Assembly: GCA_031263665.1 (NCBI GenBank)
Contig: JAISFJ010000066.1
Span: 1 to 6,422 of the forward strand
DNA from: Coriobacteriales bacterium
Lineage (GTDB): Bacteria; Actinomycetota; Coriobacteriia; Coriobacteriales; UBA8131
Reading direction: 5' to 3'
Length of the DNA stretch: 6,422 nt
Positions within the stretch are counted from its first letter, which is position 1, and every line of letters begins with the position of its first letter. A program made the position numbers and the translations under genes. The notes below the pieces were generated by a model. The model had not been told where the DNA came from. It was given only the letters and a program-made list of their open reading frames with translations, and did no database searches. Of this stretch, positions 1-5,163 are shown piece by piece.

Positions 1-1
1 A

Positions 2-790
2 TTTAAGCTCTACAAAGGCACGGGGTTTCGCCTCTATCTTGTGGTTACGGGGCATCCGGCCCTCATGGAGACGAGCTTTGCCGCCGCGCACAACATCGCC
101 GACATGCCGGTGGCAGAGCATCCGCCGCACGGCCCCGAGGCACAGCTCATCTTGGATTTTGAGGCGCGCGCGCGTGAGGTGCTTGCGACCTCGCCGATTA
201 ACGCGCGGCGCAGAGCGGAAGGCAAACTGCCCGCGACCGATGTGTTTGCGTTTTGGCCGGGTATGCGCCCGGAGAATATGGAGGACTTCACGAGCCGCTT
301 TGGCAAACGGGCCGCCATGAACTCCGGCGTTGACCTGCTAGGCGGCATCGCTCAGCTTGCGGGCATCAAACGCTATCATTTTGATGGGGTTACCGATGGC
401 CCGGACAACGATTACGCCGCCCAGGGAGAGGGCGCTCTTGCGATGCTTCAGGATAACGATGTCGCGTTCATCCATGTGGAAGCGCCCGATGCCGAAGGGC
501 ACTACGGCAATGTCGAAGGCAAGCGGCTGGCTGTTGGGGCCATCGACCGCGAAATTATCAGCCGCCTGCGCTCCTATGCCGCCGCACAGCCGCTGCGCAT
601 TCTCGCCCTGCCCGACCACCCCACACCCGTTTTGACCAAGCGCCACACCTCTGAGCCGGTCCCTTTTGTCATGGCGGGGTCGGGCATCGAGGCTGGTGGC
701 GGCCAACGTCTGACCGAGCGTGAGGCTCAGGCGACCGGTCTGCTCGTTGACCCCGGCTACCAGCTGCTGGCCCGCCTGCTCAAGCAGTAG
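2..790 (+). CDS. apgM: Archaeal-type 2,3-bisphosphoglycerate-independent phosphoglycerate mutase, C-terminal part (5' truncated by window)
   Basis: The enzyme interconverts 3- and 2-phosphoglycerate in glycolysis and gluconeogenesis in the cytoplasm, without the 2,3-bisphosphoglycerate cofactor. It belongs to the metal-dependent alkaline phosphatase superfamily. The reading frame is open from base 2, so the 262 codons seen are roughly the last two thirds of a protein usually about 400 residues long. Family landmarks visible are an FAFWPG block (247-264, the usual WxWG-type segment), the GVDLLGGIAQLAG stretch that follows, the metal-site motif HVEAPDAEGH (473-502), and DHPTPV (613-630) followed by KRHTSEPVPF. 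The last two contribute Asp/His metal ligands in this superfamily. The frame ends cleanly at TAG with no disruption. An internal ATG at 41 is not the start, because conserved residues continue upstream of it. Related phosphomutase-like proteins (homoserine kinase-like ThrH variants) share the fold, but the HVEAPDAEGH and DHPTPV motifs favour ApgM. Confidence 0.9.
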   Translation, partial: FKLYKGTGFRLYLVVTGHPALMETSFAAAHNIADMPVAEHPPHGPEAQLILDFEARAREVLATSPINARRRAEGKLPATDVFAFWPGMRPENMEDFTSRFGKRAAMNSGVDLLGGIAQLAGIKRYHFDGVTDGPDNDYAAQGEGALAMLQDNDVAFIHVEAPDAEGHYGNVEGKRLAVGAIDREIISRLRSYAAAQPLRILALPDHPTPVLTKRHTSEPVPFVMAGSGIEAGGGQRLTEREAQATGLLVDPGYQLLARLLKQ

Positions 791-860
791 GGACGAGGAC
801 GGCAGTGGGACTGATGCGACGGGGCAACTGGGACAGTGGGGGGACGAGGACGGCAGTGGG
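790..860. repeat. 20-bp direct repeat, two copies (790-809 and 841-860)
   Basis: GGGACGAGGACGGCAGTGGG occurs exactly at 790-809 and again at 841-860. A 31-base G-rich segment separates the copies and contains further partial matches such as GGGACAGTGGG. The first copy begins on the last base of the apgM stop codon. The block runs straight into the hairpin at 874-916, so the two probably form one non-coding repeat unit. The function is unknown. It resembles the decayed repeat clusters that surround REP-like palindromes. Confidence 0.8.
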
Positions 861-873
861 CTGAGTGCACAGA

Positions 874-916
874 GGGGACGGTTCCTGGTGTGCACTCCAC
901 ACCAGGAACCGTCCCC
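874..916. repeat. REP-like perfect inverted repeat (19-bp stem, 5-nt loop)
   Basis: The arm GGGGACGGTTCCTGGTGTG (874-892) is matched exactly by its reverse complement at 898-916, with loop CACTC (893-897). Transcribed from either strand it would give a very stable hairpin. No T-tract follows on the + strand (CTTGATAG comes next), so it is not a textbook intrinsic terminator, although it may end or protect the apgM transcript. I recall the GGGGACGGTTCC core from dispersed palindromes in many anaerobe genomes, some associated with IS200-like (Y1/RAYT) transposases. No transposase lies in this window, so mobility is inference only. Confidence 0.85.
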
Positions 917-936
917 CTTGATAGGTTAGGTTCTTG

Positions 937-1086
937 ATGAAACCTGTGCGTCGACATCTGATAACAGCTGCGCTGTTGCTTGCGCTTGCTTTGCTGTTTA
1001 TCGTCTTGGGGCTTGCCCAGGGAGACGCGCTTGACACCCTACGCAAAGCCGCTCTCATCTGCTTTGAATGCATCGGCATCGGGTGA
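937..1086 (+). CDS. CD1871A-family CXXC-motif small membrane protein (49 aa)
   Basis: This short gene reads MKPVRRHLITAALLLALALL and continues to a C-terminal ICFECIGIG. The basic N-terminus (K2, R5, R6) is followed by one hydrophobic segment at about residues 8-28, then a short amphipathic stretch and a CFEC (CxxC) motif at Cys42/Cys45. The ending KAxxICxECIGIG is the hallmark I recall for the CD1871A family of CxxC peptides, which neighbour membrane 4Fe-4S proteins and TlpA-like thioredoxins in anaerobes. By the positive-inside rule the N-terminus is cytoplasmic and the CxxC tail extracytoplasmic, so a thiol/disulfide or metal role beside the thioredoxin lipoprotein two genes downstream is plausible but inferred. 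The gene starts 20 nt after the REP-like hairpin. A weak purine-rich site (TTAGG, 926-930) precedes the ATG by 6 nt. No separate promoter is obvious. The stop lies within a 12-bp tandem duplication. The biochemical function of the family is unknown. Confidence 0.85.
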   Translation: MKPVRRHLITAALLLALALLFIVLGLAQGDALDTLRKAALICFECIGIG

Positions 1087-1098
1087 GGCATCGGGTGA
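1075..1098 (+). repeat. 12-bp perfect tandem duplication across the CD1871A stop codon
   Basis: GGCATCGGGTGA occurs twice back to back (1075-1086 and 1087-1098). Because the unit is four codons, the copies read Gly-Ile-Gly-stop, Gly-Ile-Gly-stop in the frame of the small CXXC gene. The second copy supplies a GGTGAG sequence (1094-1099) just upstream of the ATG at 1104, so it may provide the ribosome binding site of the next gene. Confidence 0.9.
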
Positions 1099-1103
1099 GC
1101 GCG

Positions 1104-2003
1104 ATGTCACAGATATACGGATGGTACCGGCGCTCTAAGCGGCGCGTTATTCAGCTTTTGGCCGCCCTGCTCTATAACCTCAACTTGCCGGGCTTTGCCA
1201 ATGCCAGCATCTATCAGGGGCCCACGAAGGCCATCTGTGCCCCCGGCTTAAACTGCTATTCATGTCCCGGCGCGATTGGTGCCTGCCCCATCGGCTCTCT
1301 CCAGGCCGCGCTCGGTGCCGCCGACCGCAAGCTGCCTTTTTATCTCGTGGGTACCATACTTGCCTTCGGCGCGCTTTTAGGCAGGACGGTCTGCGGATGG
1401 CTCTGCCCCTTTGGGCTCATCCAGGAACTGCTCGATAAACTGCCTCTGCCCAAGTTGCGTAAAGGGGCCTGGAGCCGTGCTTTAAGCCGAGGTAAATATG
1501 TTGTGTTGGGCCTCACCGTCATCGCCATACCCCTGGGTTTGGCACTGTTCGCTACGAGTTCGCTGCCATTTTTCTGTGCCTGGCTGTGCCCCGCGGGTAC
1601 CTTGGAGGCGGGCCTTCCTCTGCTCGCGGGCAATGAGGGGCTGAGGGCGATAGTCGGCTGGCAGTTTGTTGTCAAGCTCGCCGTGCTCATTCTTTTTGTT
1701 ATCGCCTGTTTGTTTGTCTACCGGCCCTTTTGTCGTTTTCTGTGTCCGTTGGGCGCGCTTTATTCCTTCTTCAATCGTGTCGCGTTGCTGCGGTATCGTG
1801 TTGATGAATCGCGCTGCACACATTGCAAGACCTGCGTTGAAGTGTGTAAGATGGACATCACCGAAGTAAGCGACCGAGAGTGCGTTCAGTGCGGCGCCTG
1901 CGCAAGGCATTGTGAGCAACAGGCCATCGCCTTTACGTTGACGGGGTTGTTCAAAAATGAAAAGTCGGCTCATGATGAGAGAAAAAGCCCACGTCGGGCG
2001 TGA
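1104..2003 (+). CDS. NapH/YccM-like polytopic membrane 4Fe-4S binding protein
   Basis: This 299-residue protein is predicted to move electrons through the cytoplasmic membrane. Cysteine clusters in order are C45-x5-C51-x2-C54-x6-C61 (ICAPGLNCYSCPGAIGACPIG), C97GWLC101P, C158AWLC162P and C210RFLC214P. Two classical ferredoxin motifs follow: C238-x2-C241-x2-C244-x3-C248 and C260-x2-C263-x2-C266-x3-C270, enough for two [4Fe-4S] clusters. Hydrophobic segments lie near residues 79-96, 132-150 and 187-206, with further ones around the CxxxCP motifs. The paired CxxxCP membrane motifs define the NapH/MauN/NosR/YccM-type family. The electron donor and acceptor are not known from sequence. I chose ATG 1104 over the upstream in-frame ATG 1068, which would overlap the CXXC gene by 19 nt and add a basic HRHRVRHR stretch absent from the family. 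A GGTGAG site precedes 1104 by 4 nt. The TlpA-like lipoprotein begins 21 nt downstream, which suggests co-transcription. Confidence 0.9.
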   Translation: MSQIYGWYRRSKRRVIQLLAALLYNLNLPGFANASIYQGPTKAICAPGLNCYSCPGAIGACPIGSLQAALGAADRKLPFYLVGTILAFGALLGRTVCGWLCPFGLIQELLDKLPLPKLRKGAWSRALSRGKYVVLGLTVIAIPLGLALFATSSLPFFCAWLCPAGTLEAGLPLLAGNEGLRAIVGWQFVVKLAVLILFVIACLFVYRPFCRFLCPLGALYSFFNRVALLRYRVDESRCTHCKTCVEVCKMDITEVSDRECVQCGACARHCEQQAIAFTLTGLFKNEKSAHDERKSPRRA

Positions 2004-2018
2004 TGAGAAAGAGGCGAA

Positions 2019-2042
2019 ATCGCTATGAAAATCGCTATGAAA
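2019..2042 (+). repeat. 12-bp perfect tandem duplication across the tlpA-like start codon
   Basis: ATCGCTATGAAA occurs twice in direct succession (2019-2030 and 2031-2042). The unit is four codons long and contains the ATG, so the gene has two in-frame starts, at 2025 and 2037, encoding MKIAMKD. The likely ribosome binding site AAAGAGG (2008-2014) lies 10 nt before the first ATG and 22 nt before the second, so the first copy should be used. Confidence 0.9.
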
Positions 2043-2690
2043 GACACAAGAACGGGTGAGAAGCTCAACAAAACTTTGCCGAAGGTGGCCGCGTTGGCGG
2101 TTGCTTCGCTGGTCGCGATGATGGCGCTGATGCTCACGGCAGGCTTGCTGGGTTGTACGGGCGTGGGTTCATCCGCGTTATCCTCAGATGAGGCTACGCC
2201 TAAGGCCTCGTCGGGCTCAGGTGACGCGGGAGACTCTTCCGCCTCGTCATCGGCAAACACCGGCTCAACAGTACGAGAAGGCGCGCCGGCGCCGGATTTC
2301 TCCTATACCACCGTTGATGGCGTAAGCGAGAATCTCTCAGCGCTTAAGGGCTCGGTCGTACTTCTCAACTTCTGGGCTTCCTGGTGCGGGCCCTGTGTTT
2401 CTGAGATGCCCGATATCGCTGCTCTGAAGGCGGATTACCCTGAGTTGGAGGTGCTGGCTGTTACCATGAACGACGACGCTGCCGACGCGCGCGCGTTCAT
2501 CGCGGATACCGGTTACAGCTTTAAGTGGGTGCTCGACGAGAAGGCGACGATAGGCGCACTCTATCCAACTACGGGCATCCCCTACACGATTATCATCGAC
2601 AAAGAGGGCGTAGTAACCACAACCTTCCTCGGCAGTCCCCCCAATGCCTACAACACCTACGAAACCGCCCTCAAACAAGCCGGCCTCTAA
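2025..2690 (+). CDS. TlpA/ResA-like thioredoxin-fold lipoprotein
   Basis: This is a predicted membrane-anchored extracytoplasmic thiol-disulfide oxidoreductase of 221 residues. A basic N-terminus is followed by a hydrophobic segment (about 21-40) and a lipobox LLGC with Cys44 as the lipidation site. A flexible Ser/Ala/Gly/Asp-rich linker follows (about 46-84). The thioredoxin-like domain starts at EGAPAPDFSYTTVDG (about 85-99) and has the FWASWCGPC active site with Cys121 and Cys124, a PEL/MPDI-type helix, and the cis-proline segment TGIPYTIIID (Pro186). Family knowledge: TlpA/ResA proteins reduce disulfides in exported proteins, such as apocytochromes, and need electrons from a membrane donor. 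Here the usual CcdA/DsbD donor is not in view and the neighbours are the CxxC peptide and the membrane 4Fe-4S protein, which are inferred to be the electron source. No clear intrinsic terminator follows. The actual substrate is unknown. Confidence 0.93.
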   Translation: MKIAMKDTRTGEKLNKTLPKVAALAVASLVAMMALMLTAGLLGCTGVGSSALSSDEATPKASSGSGDAGDSSASSSANTGSTVREGAPAPDFSYTTVDGVSENLSALKGSVVLLNFWASWCGPCVSEMPDIAALKADYPELEVLAVTMNDDAADARAFIADTGYSFKWVLDEKATIGALYPTTGIPYTIIIDKEGVVTTTFLGSPPNAYNTYETALKQAGL

Positions 2691-2761
2691 AAAGCTTCCA
2701 CTACTGGTTCTGTACTTTCCCCGACCTCCTCTGGCTATTTGTGTCGTCTCTCACATTTGAG

Positions 2762-2790
2762 TTGACAGCGAACATTTGTTTGGGTACTAT
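2762..2790 (+). promoter_or_regulatory. Strong sigma70-type promoter of the radical SAM/DUF4130 operon
   Basis: A perfect -35 box TTGACA (2762-2767) is followed, after an ideal 17-nt spacer, by -10 box TACTAT (2785-2790). Transcription would begin near 2797, giving a leader of about 35 nt that contains the ribosome binding site GGGGAGG (2813-2819). The promoter lies in the gap after the tlpA-like gene, so the DNA-repair pair is a separate transcription unit. Two LexA-type palindromes overlap it, one in the spacer and one over the start point. Confidence 0.8.
2769..2782. promoter_or_regulatory. LexA (SOS) box 1, in the -35/-10 spacer
   Basis: CGAACATTTGTTTG matches the Gram-positive LexA operator CGAAC-N4-GTTCG with one mismatch (GTTTG in place of GTTCG in the right half-site). 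It lies wholly between the -35 and -10 boxes, where a bound repressor would block RNA polymerase. The regulator itself is not in the window. Assignment rests on the motif and on its pairing with a second site 26 nt downstream. Confidence 0.72.
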
Positions 2791-2794
2791 AAAT

Positions 2795-2808
2795 CGAACA
2801 GATGTTCT
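2795..2808. promoter_or_regulatory. LexA (SOS) box 2, over the transcription start
   Basis: CGAACAGATGTTCT matches CGAAC-N4-GTTCG with a single mismatch at the last base. It begins 5 nt after the -10 box and covers the predicted start point. Centre-to-centre distance to box 1 is 26 bp, about two and a half helical turns. Two one-mismatch operators on one promoter are unlikely to be chance and predict induction by DNA damage. Confidence 0.78.
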
Positions 2809-2830
2809 CTTTGGGGAGGTTGCCGATTAT

Positions 2831-4255
2831 ATGGAACTCTTGGACAAGCTGACGATACTGGCCGATGCCGCGAAATATGATGTTGCCTGTACGAGTTGCG
2901 GCGTTAATCGCCAGGCGGTCAAGGGGCAGTTGGGCTCCGCTACTTCGGCGGGCATCTGCCACACCTTTTCCGCGGATGGGCGCTGCGTAACCCTTCTTAA
3001 AGTTCTGCTCTCAAATGTATGTAGTTATGACTGTGCGTATTGCGTAAACCGGCGCTCCAATGACATACCACGCGCGACATTTTCCGCGCGAGAACTCGCC
3101 GAGTTGACCATTGGGTTTTATCGTCGCAACTACATCGAGGGGCTGTTTCTTTCTTCGGGCATCCTCAAAAATCCCGATTACACGACCGAGCGCATGTGTG
3201 AGGCCATACATATTTTGCGTGAGGACTATGGGTTTCGCGGCTATATCCATGCCAAGGCGATTCCCGGTACCTCCGAAGAGTTGCTCGTCAGGCTTGGTGT
3301 GCTTGTCGATCGTATGAGTCTCAACATCGAGTTTCCCTCCGAGAAAAGCCTCAAGCTGCTCGCGCCAGAAAAGGCGGGGGAGTCGGCACTGAGGCCCATG
3401 GCCTTTGTGCGCGATGGCATAAAGGCAAACTACCAGGACAAACGCCTCAGTACCGTGCGCCGCACGCGTTTTGTTCCCGCGGGGCAAAGCACTCAGATGA
3501 TCGTCGGCGCCTCGCCAGAAAGCGACTATCACATACTCAAACTCTCCGCGAGTTTGTACCAGCGCCTTGAGCTCCAGCGTGTGTTTTTCAGCGCGTATAT
3601 CCCTATAAACAGCAATCCGCTTCTTCCCGCGACGAGTGAGGTTTCGCTTTTGCGAGAGCATCGCCTCTATCAGGCGGACTGGCTCATGCGCTTTTACGAG
3701 TTTGATGTCGATGAAATTATTGATGAAGAACACCCGTTTCTCGATCCGCTCATCGATCCAAAATGCAATTGGGCGCTCAATCATATCGACCAGTTCCCCG
3801 TCGAGGTAAACCGGGTACCCTATGAGATGCTCCTGCGTATCCCAGGGATAGGTGTACGCGGAGCCAAGCGCGTTGTGTGTGCGCGGCGAGAGCGTTCTTT
3901 GCGCTTCGAGGACCTCAAAAGATTGAACATCACTCTCAAGCGTGCGAAGTACTTCATAACCTGCAATGGAAAATTTGCGGATGGGGTGCTGTTTGACCCT
4001 CTCTCTATCTATCGCGAGCTTACGCGTCAGGCAAAAGGGCGCCGCTTCAAAGGTGTGCTCGACGGACAGCTCTCTCTGTTTGACGAGAAGTCTGAGCCCG
4101 CACCCACATCGGCGTTCTCCTTGCCCGCGTCTGTGTTGTCCTCGCCCACATCCGTGCTGCCCGCAGCTCTGGCATCCGCGTCCGCCAAGCCTGCCGCTCA
4201 GCCTGCCACCCTGCCGCCGGCGCAGACGCCAATTCTCGCAAGGAGGGCCTCATGA
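2831..4255 (+). CDS. Putative DNA modification/repair radical SAM protein (TIGR03916 family)
   Basis: This 474-residue radical SAM enzyme belongs to a family annotated as putative DNA repair/modification and almost always paired with a TIGR03914/TIGR03915 partner, as here. The radical SAM cluster motif is C64-SYD-C68-AY-C71, within the characteristic block ending CVNRRSNDIPRA. Additional cysteines C20, C23, C43 and C52 precede it. Family blocks NYIEGLFLSSG (100-110), HAKAIPG (140-146), NIEFPSEKSLKLLAPEK (165-181) and DEEHPFLDPLIDPKCNWALNH (298-318) are intact. A helix-hairpin-helix at about 326-350 (RVPYEMLLRIPGIGVRGAKRV) suggests DNA binding. QLSLF at 413-417 fits the sliding-clamp-binding pentapeptide. 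The last ~54 residues are a Pro/Ala/Ser/Thr-rich tail with three loose heptads (425-445). ATG 2831 is chosen because it begins the conserved MELLDKLTILADAAKYDV region and follows GGGGAGG at 11 nt. Upstream frame extension would overlap the lipoprotein gene. The promoter carries two LexA boxes. The substrate and reaction are unknown. Confidence 0.93.
   Translation: MELLDKLTILADAAKYDVACTSCGVNRQAVKGQLGSATSAGICHTFSADGRCVTLLKVLLSNVCSYDCAYCVNRRSNDIPRATFSARELAELTIGFYRRNYIEGLFLSSGILKNPDYTTERMCEAIHILREDYGFRGYIHAKAIPGTSEELLVRLGVLVDRMSLNIEFPSEKSLKLLAPEKAGESALRPMAFVRDGIKANYQDKRLSTVRRTRFVPAGQSTQMIVGASPESDYHILKLSASLYQRLELQRVFFSAYIPINSNPLLPATSEVSLLREHRLYQADWLMRFYEFDVDEIIDEEHPFLDPLIDPKCNWALNHIDQFPVEVNRVPYEMLLRIPGIGVRGAKRVVCARRERSLRFEDLKRLNITLKRAKYFITCNGKFADGVLFDPLSIYRELTRQAKGRRFKGVLDGQLSLFDEKSEPAPTSAFSLPASVLSSPTSVLPAALASASAKPAAQPATLPPAQTPILARRAS
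4103..4165 (+). repeat. Degenerate heptad repeat in the radical SAM C-terminal tail
   Basis: Residues 425-445 of the radical SAM protein read as three loose seven-residue units, PTSAFSL, PASVLSS and PTSVLPA, that is P-[TA]-S-[AV]-[FL]-x-x. They lie inside an Ala/Pro/Ser-rich tail extending beyond the conserved domain, probably disordered and lineage-specific. The DNA of this stretch reads mainly in Pro, Ser, Ala and Thr codons, and slippage could have built it. Confidence 0.55.
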
Positions 4256-5163
4256 GTCTAGCGGTAAAACAAGAGGGGCGGGGCGGCTGGGACAGGGGGA
4301 TGGATGACGTACAGCCCGTCTACCTTTATGACGGCACGCTTGAAGGGATGCTGACGGCCGTTTTTGAGGCCTTCCGTCGCAAAGAAGAGCCACTCAACAT
4401 CGTGGAAGAACGCTGTCTCCAGCAAAGCCTTCTTTGTTCTTATATTCCCATTCTCACCGATGTTGCCAAGGCCGAGCGAGTGCGAAACGGTGTCACCACT
4501 ACGCTTGGTGAACGCGTGTATGAAAATCTCAAACAGGTCTTTTTATCTGATGATGAACGGAAGGGAGGCGTGATTGTTCGCTACCTGCTCTACACGATGC
4601 GAAAGGGAAAAAGAGCCTGTTCTCACTTGGCGAACCCCGCGGTTGACTCCTTTGAGGACGTGCTTGGACAGGTTGCCAAAGAGGCTCACTACATGCTGCA
4701 ATTTGTACGGTTTGCCCAGTTGCAAAATGGTGTTTACTTCTCGCGCATTGAGCCACGAGCAAGTGTGGTACCACTCATCATGGGGCATTTTGCGACACGC
4801 TTTAATATACAGCCCTTTATGATATATGACGCGCGACATGGCCTTTCAGGAGTTTTTGACACCGAGCGATGGTGGCTCGTTGACGCGCGGGACATTCAGG
4901 AACCCTCTCAGACTCTGGCAGAAGATGGCTTTCAGGCGCTTTGGCAGACCTTCTACGATACGATTGCGATAGAAGAACGACGCAATCCTACCTGTCAGCG
5001 CAACTTCATGCCCAAACGTTTTTGGGGCAACCTCTGCGAGCAGGTACCACCTCAACTGCGTAATATCCGCCCAAAAACAACAACTCCCACGGTGGCCGCT
5101 CGACTTGGCGCACCCTCAAATGCAGCACCTACCGAGACAACAAACCTGTTGCCAGCCCCGTGA
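4252..5163 (+). CDS. TIGR03915/DUF4130 family putative DNA repair protein, partner of the radical SAM enzyme
   Basis: This 303-residue partner protein belongs to the family found linked to the TIGR03916 radical SAM enzyme. Its ATG overlaps the upstream stop in an ATGA arrangement and is preceded at 5 nt by a perfect AAGGAGG (4240-4246), so the two are translationally coupled. Conserved blocks seen are VYLYDGTLEGMLTAVFEAFRRKEEP (start at 23), the KAERVRNG segment (73-80), EAHYMLQFVRF (144-154), IEPRASVVPLIMGHFATRF (166-184) and, near the end, IAIEERRNPTCQRNFMPKRFW (238-258). The family core ends around there. In about forty percent of relatives, as I recall the family description, the protein is fused to a uracil-DNA-glycosylase-like domain; that domain is absent here. 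The final ~40 residues are a Thr/Pro/Ala-rich tail. A second in-frame ATG at 4300, closer to the conserved YLYDG start, is possible but has a weaker context. No catalytic residues are known. A role in DNA repair is supported by the shared LexA-type promoter. Confidence 0.9.
   Translation: MSLAVKQEGRGGWDRGMDDVQPVYLYDGTLEGMLTAVFEAFRRKEEPLNIVEERCLQQSLLCSYIPILTDVAKAERVRNGVTTTLGERVYENLKQVFLSDDERKGGVIVRYLLYTMRKGKRACSHLANPAVDSFEDVLGQVAKEAHYMLQFVRFAQLQNGVYFSRIEPRASVVPLIMGHFATRFNIQPFMIYDARHGLSGVFDTERWWLVDARDIQEPSQTLAEDGFQALWQTFYDTIAIEERRNPTCQRNFMPKRFWGNLCEQVPPQLRNIRPKTTTPTVAARLGAPSNAAPTETTNLLPAP

Noticed and set aside
790..860. CRISPR-like repeat-spacer unit (20-bp repeats, 31-nt spacer)
   Set aside because: There are only two copies and the spacer itself is a degenerate version of the repeat. 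No cas genes or further units are present.
338..895. 185-codon minus-strand frame over apgM and the hairpin
   Set aside because: It is a shadow of the apgM frame. It runs through the repeat block and has no ribosome binding site or domain.
1068..1103. ATG 1068 as start of the membrane 4Fe-4S protein
   Set aside because: It would add a basic His/Arg-rich stretch encoded by the neighbouring gene's end and the tandem repeat. ATG 1104 has better ribosome-binding-site spacing.
2691..2761. Terminator after the tlpA-like gene
   Set aside because: No stem followed by a T-run is visible. Only short palindromes such as GCCGGC inside the gene end were seen.
2525..2830. Upstream extension of the radical SAM frame
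   Set aside because: It would overlap the tlpA-like gene in another frame and cross the promoter and LexA boxes. The conserved N-terminus begins at ATG 2831 with a good ribosome binding site.
3011..3784. 257-codon open frame on the minus strand
   Set aside because: It is antisense to the strongly conserved radical SAM core, its translation has no recognisable family motif, and it is explained by codon bias of the sense gene.
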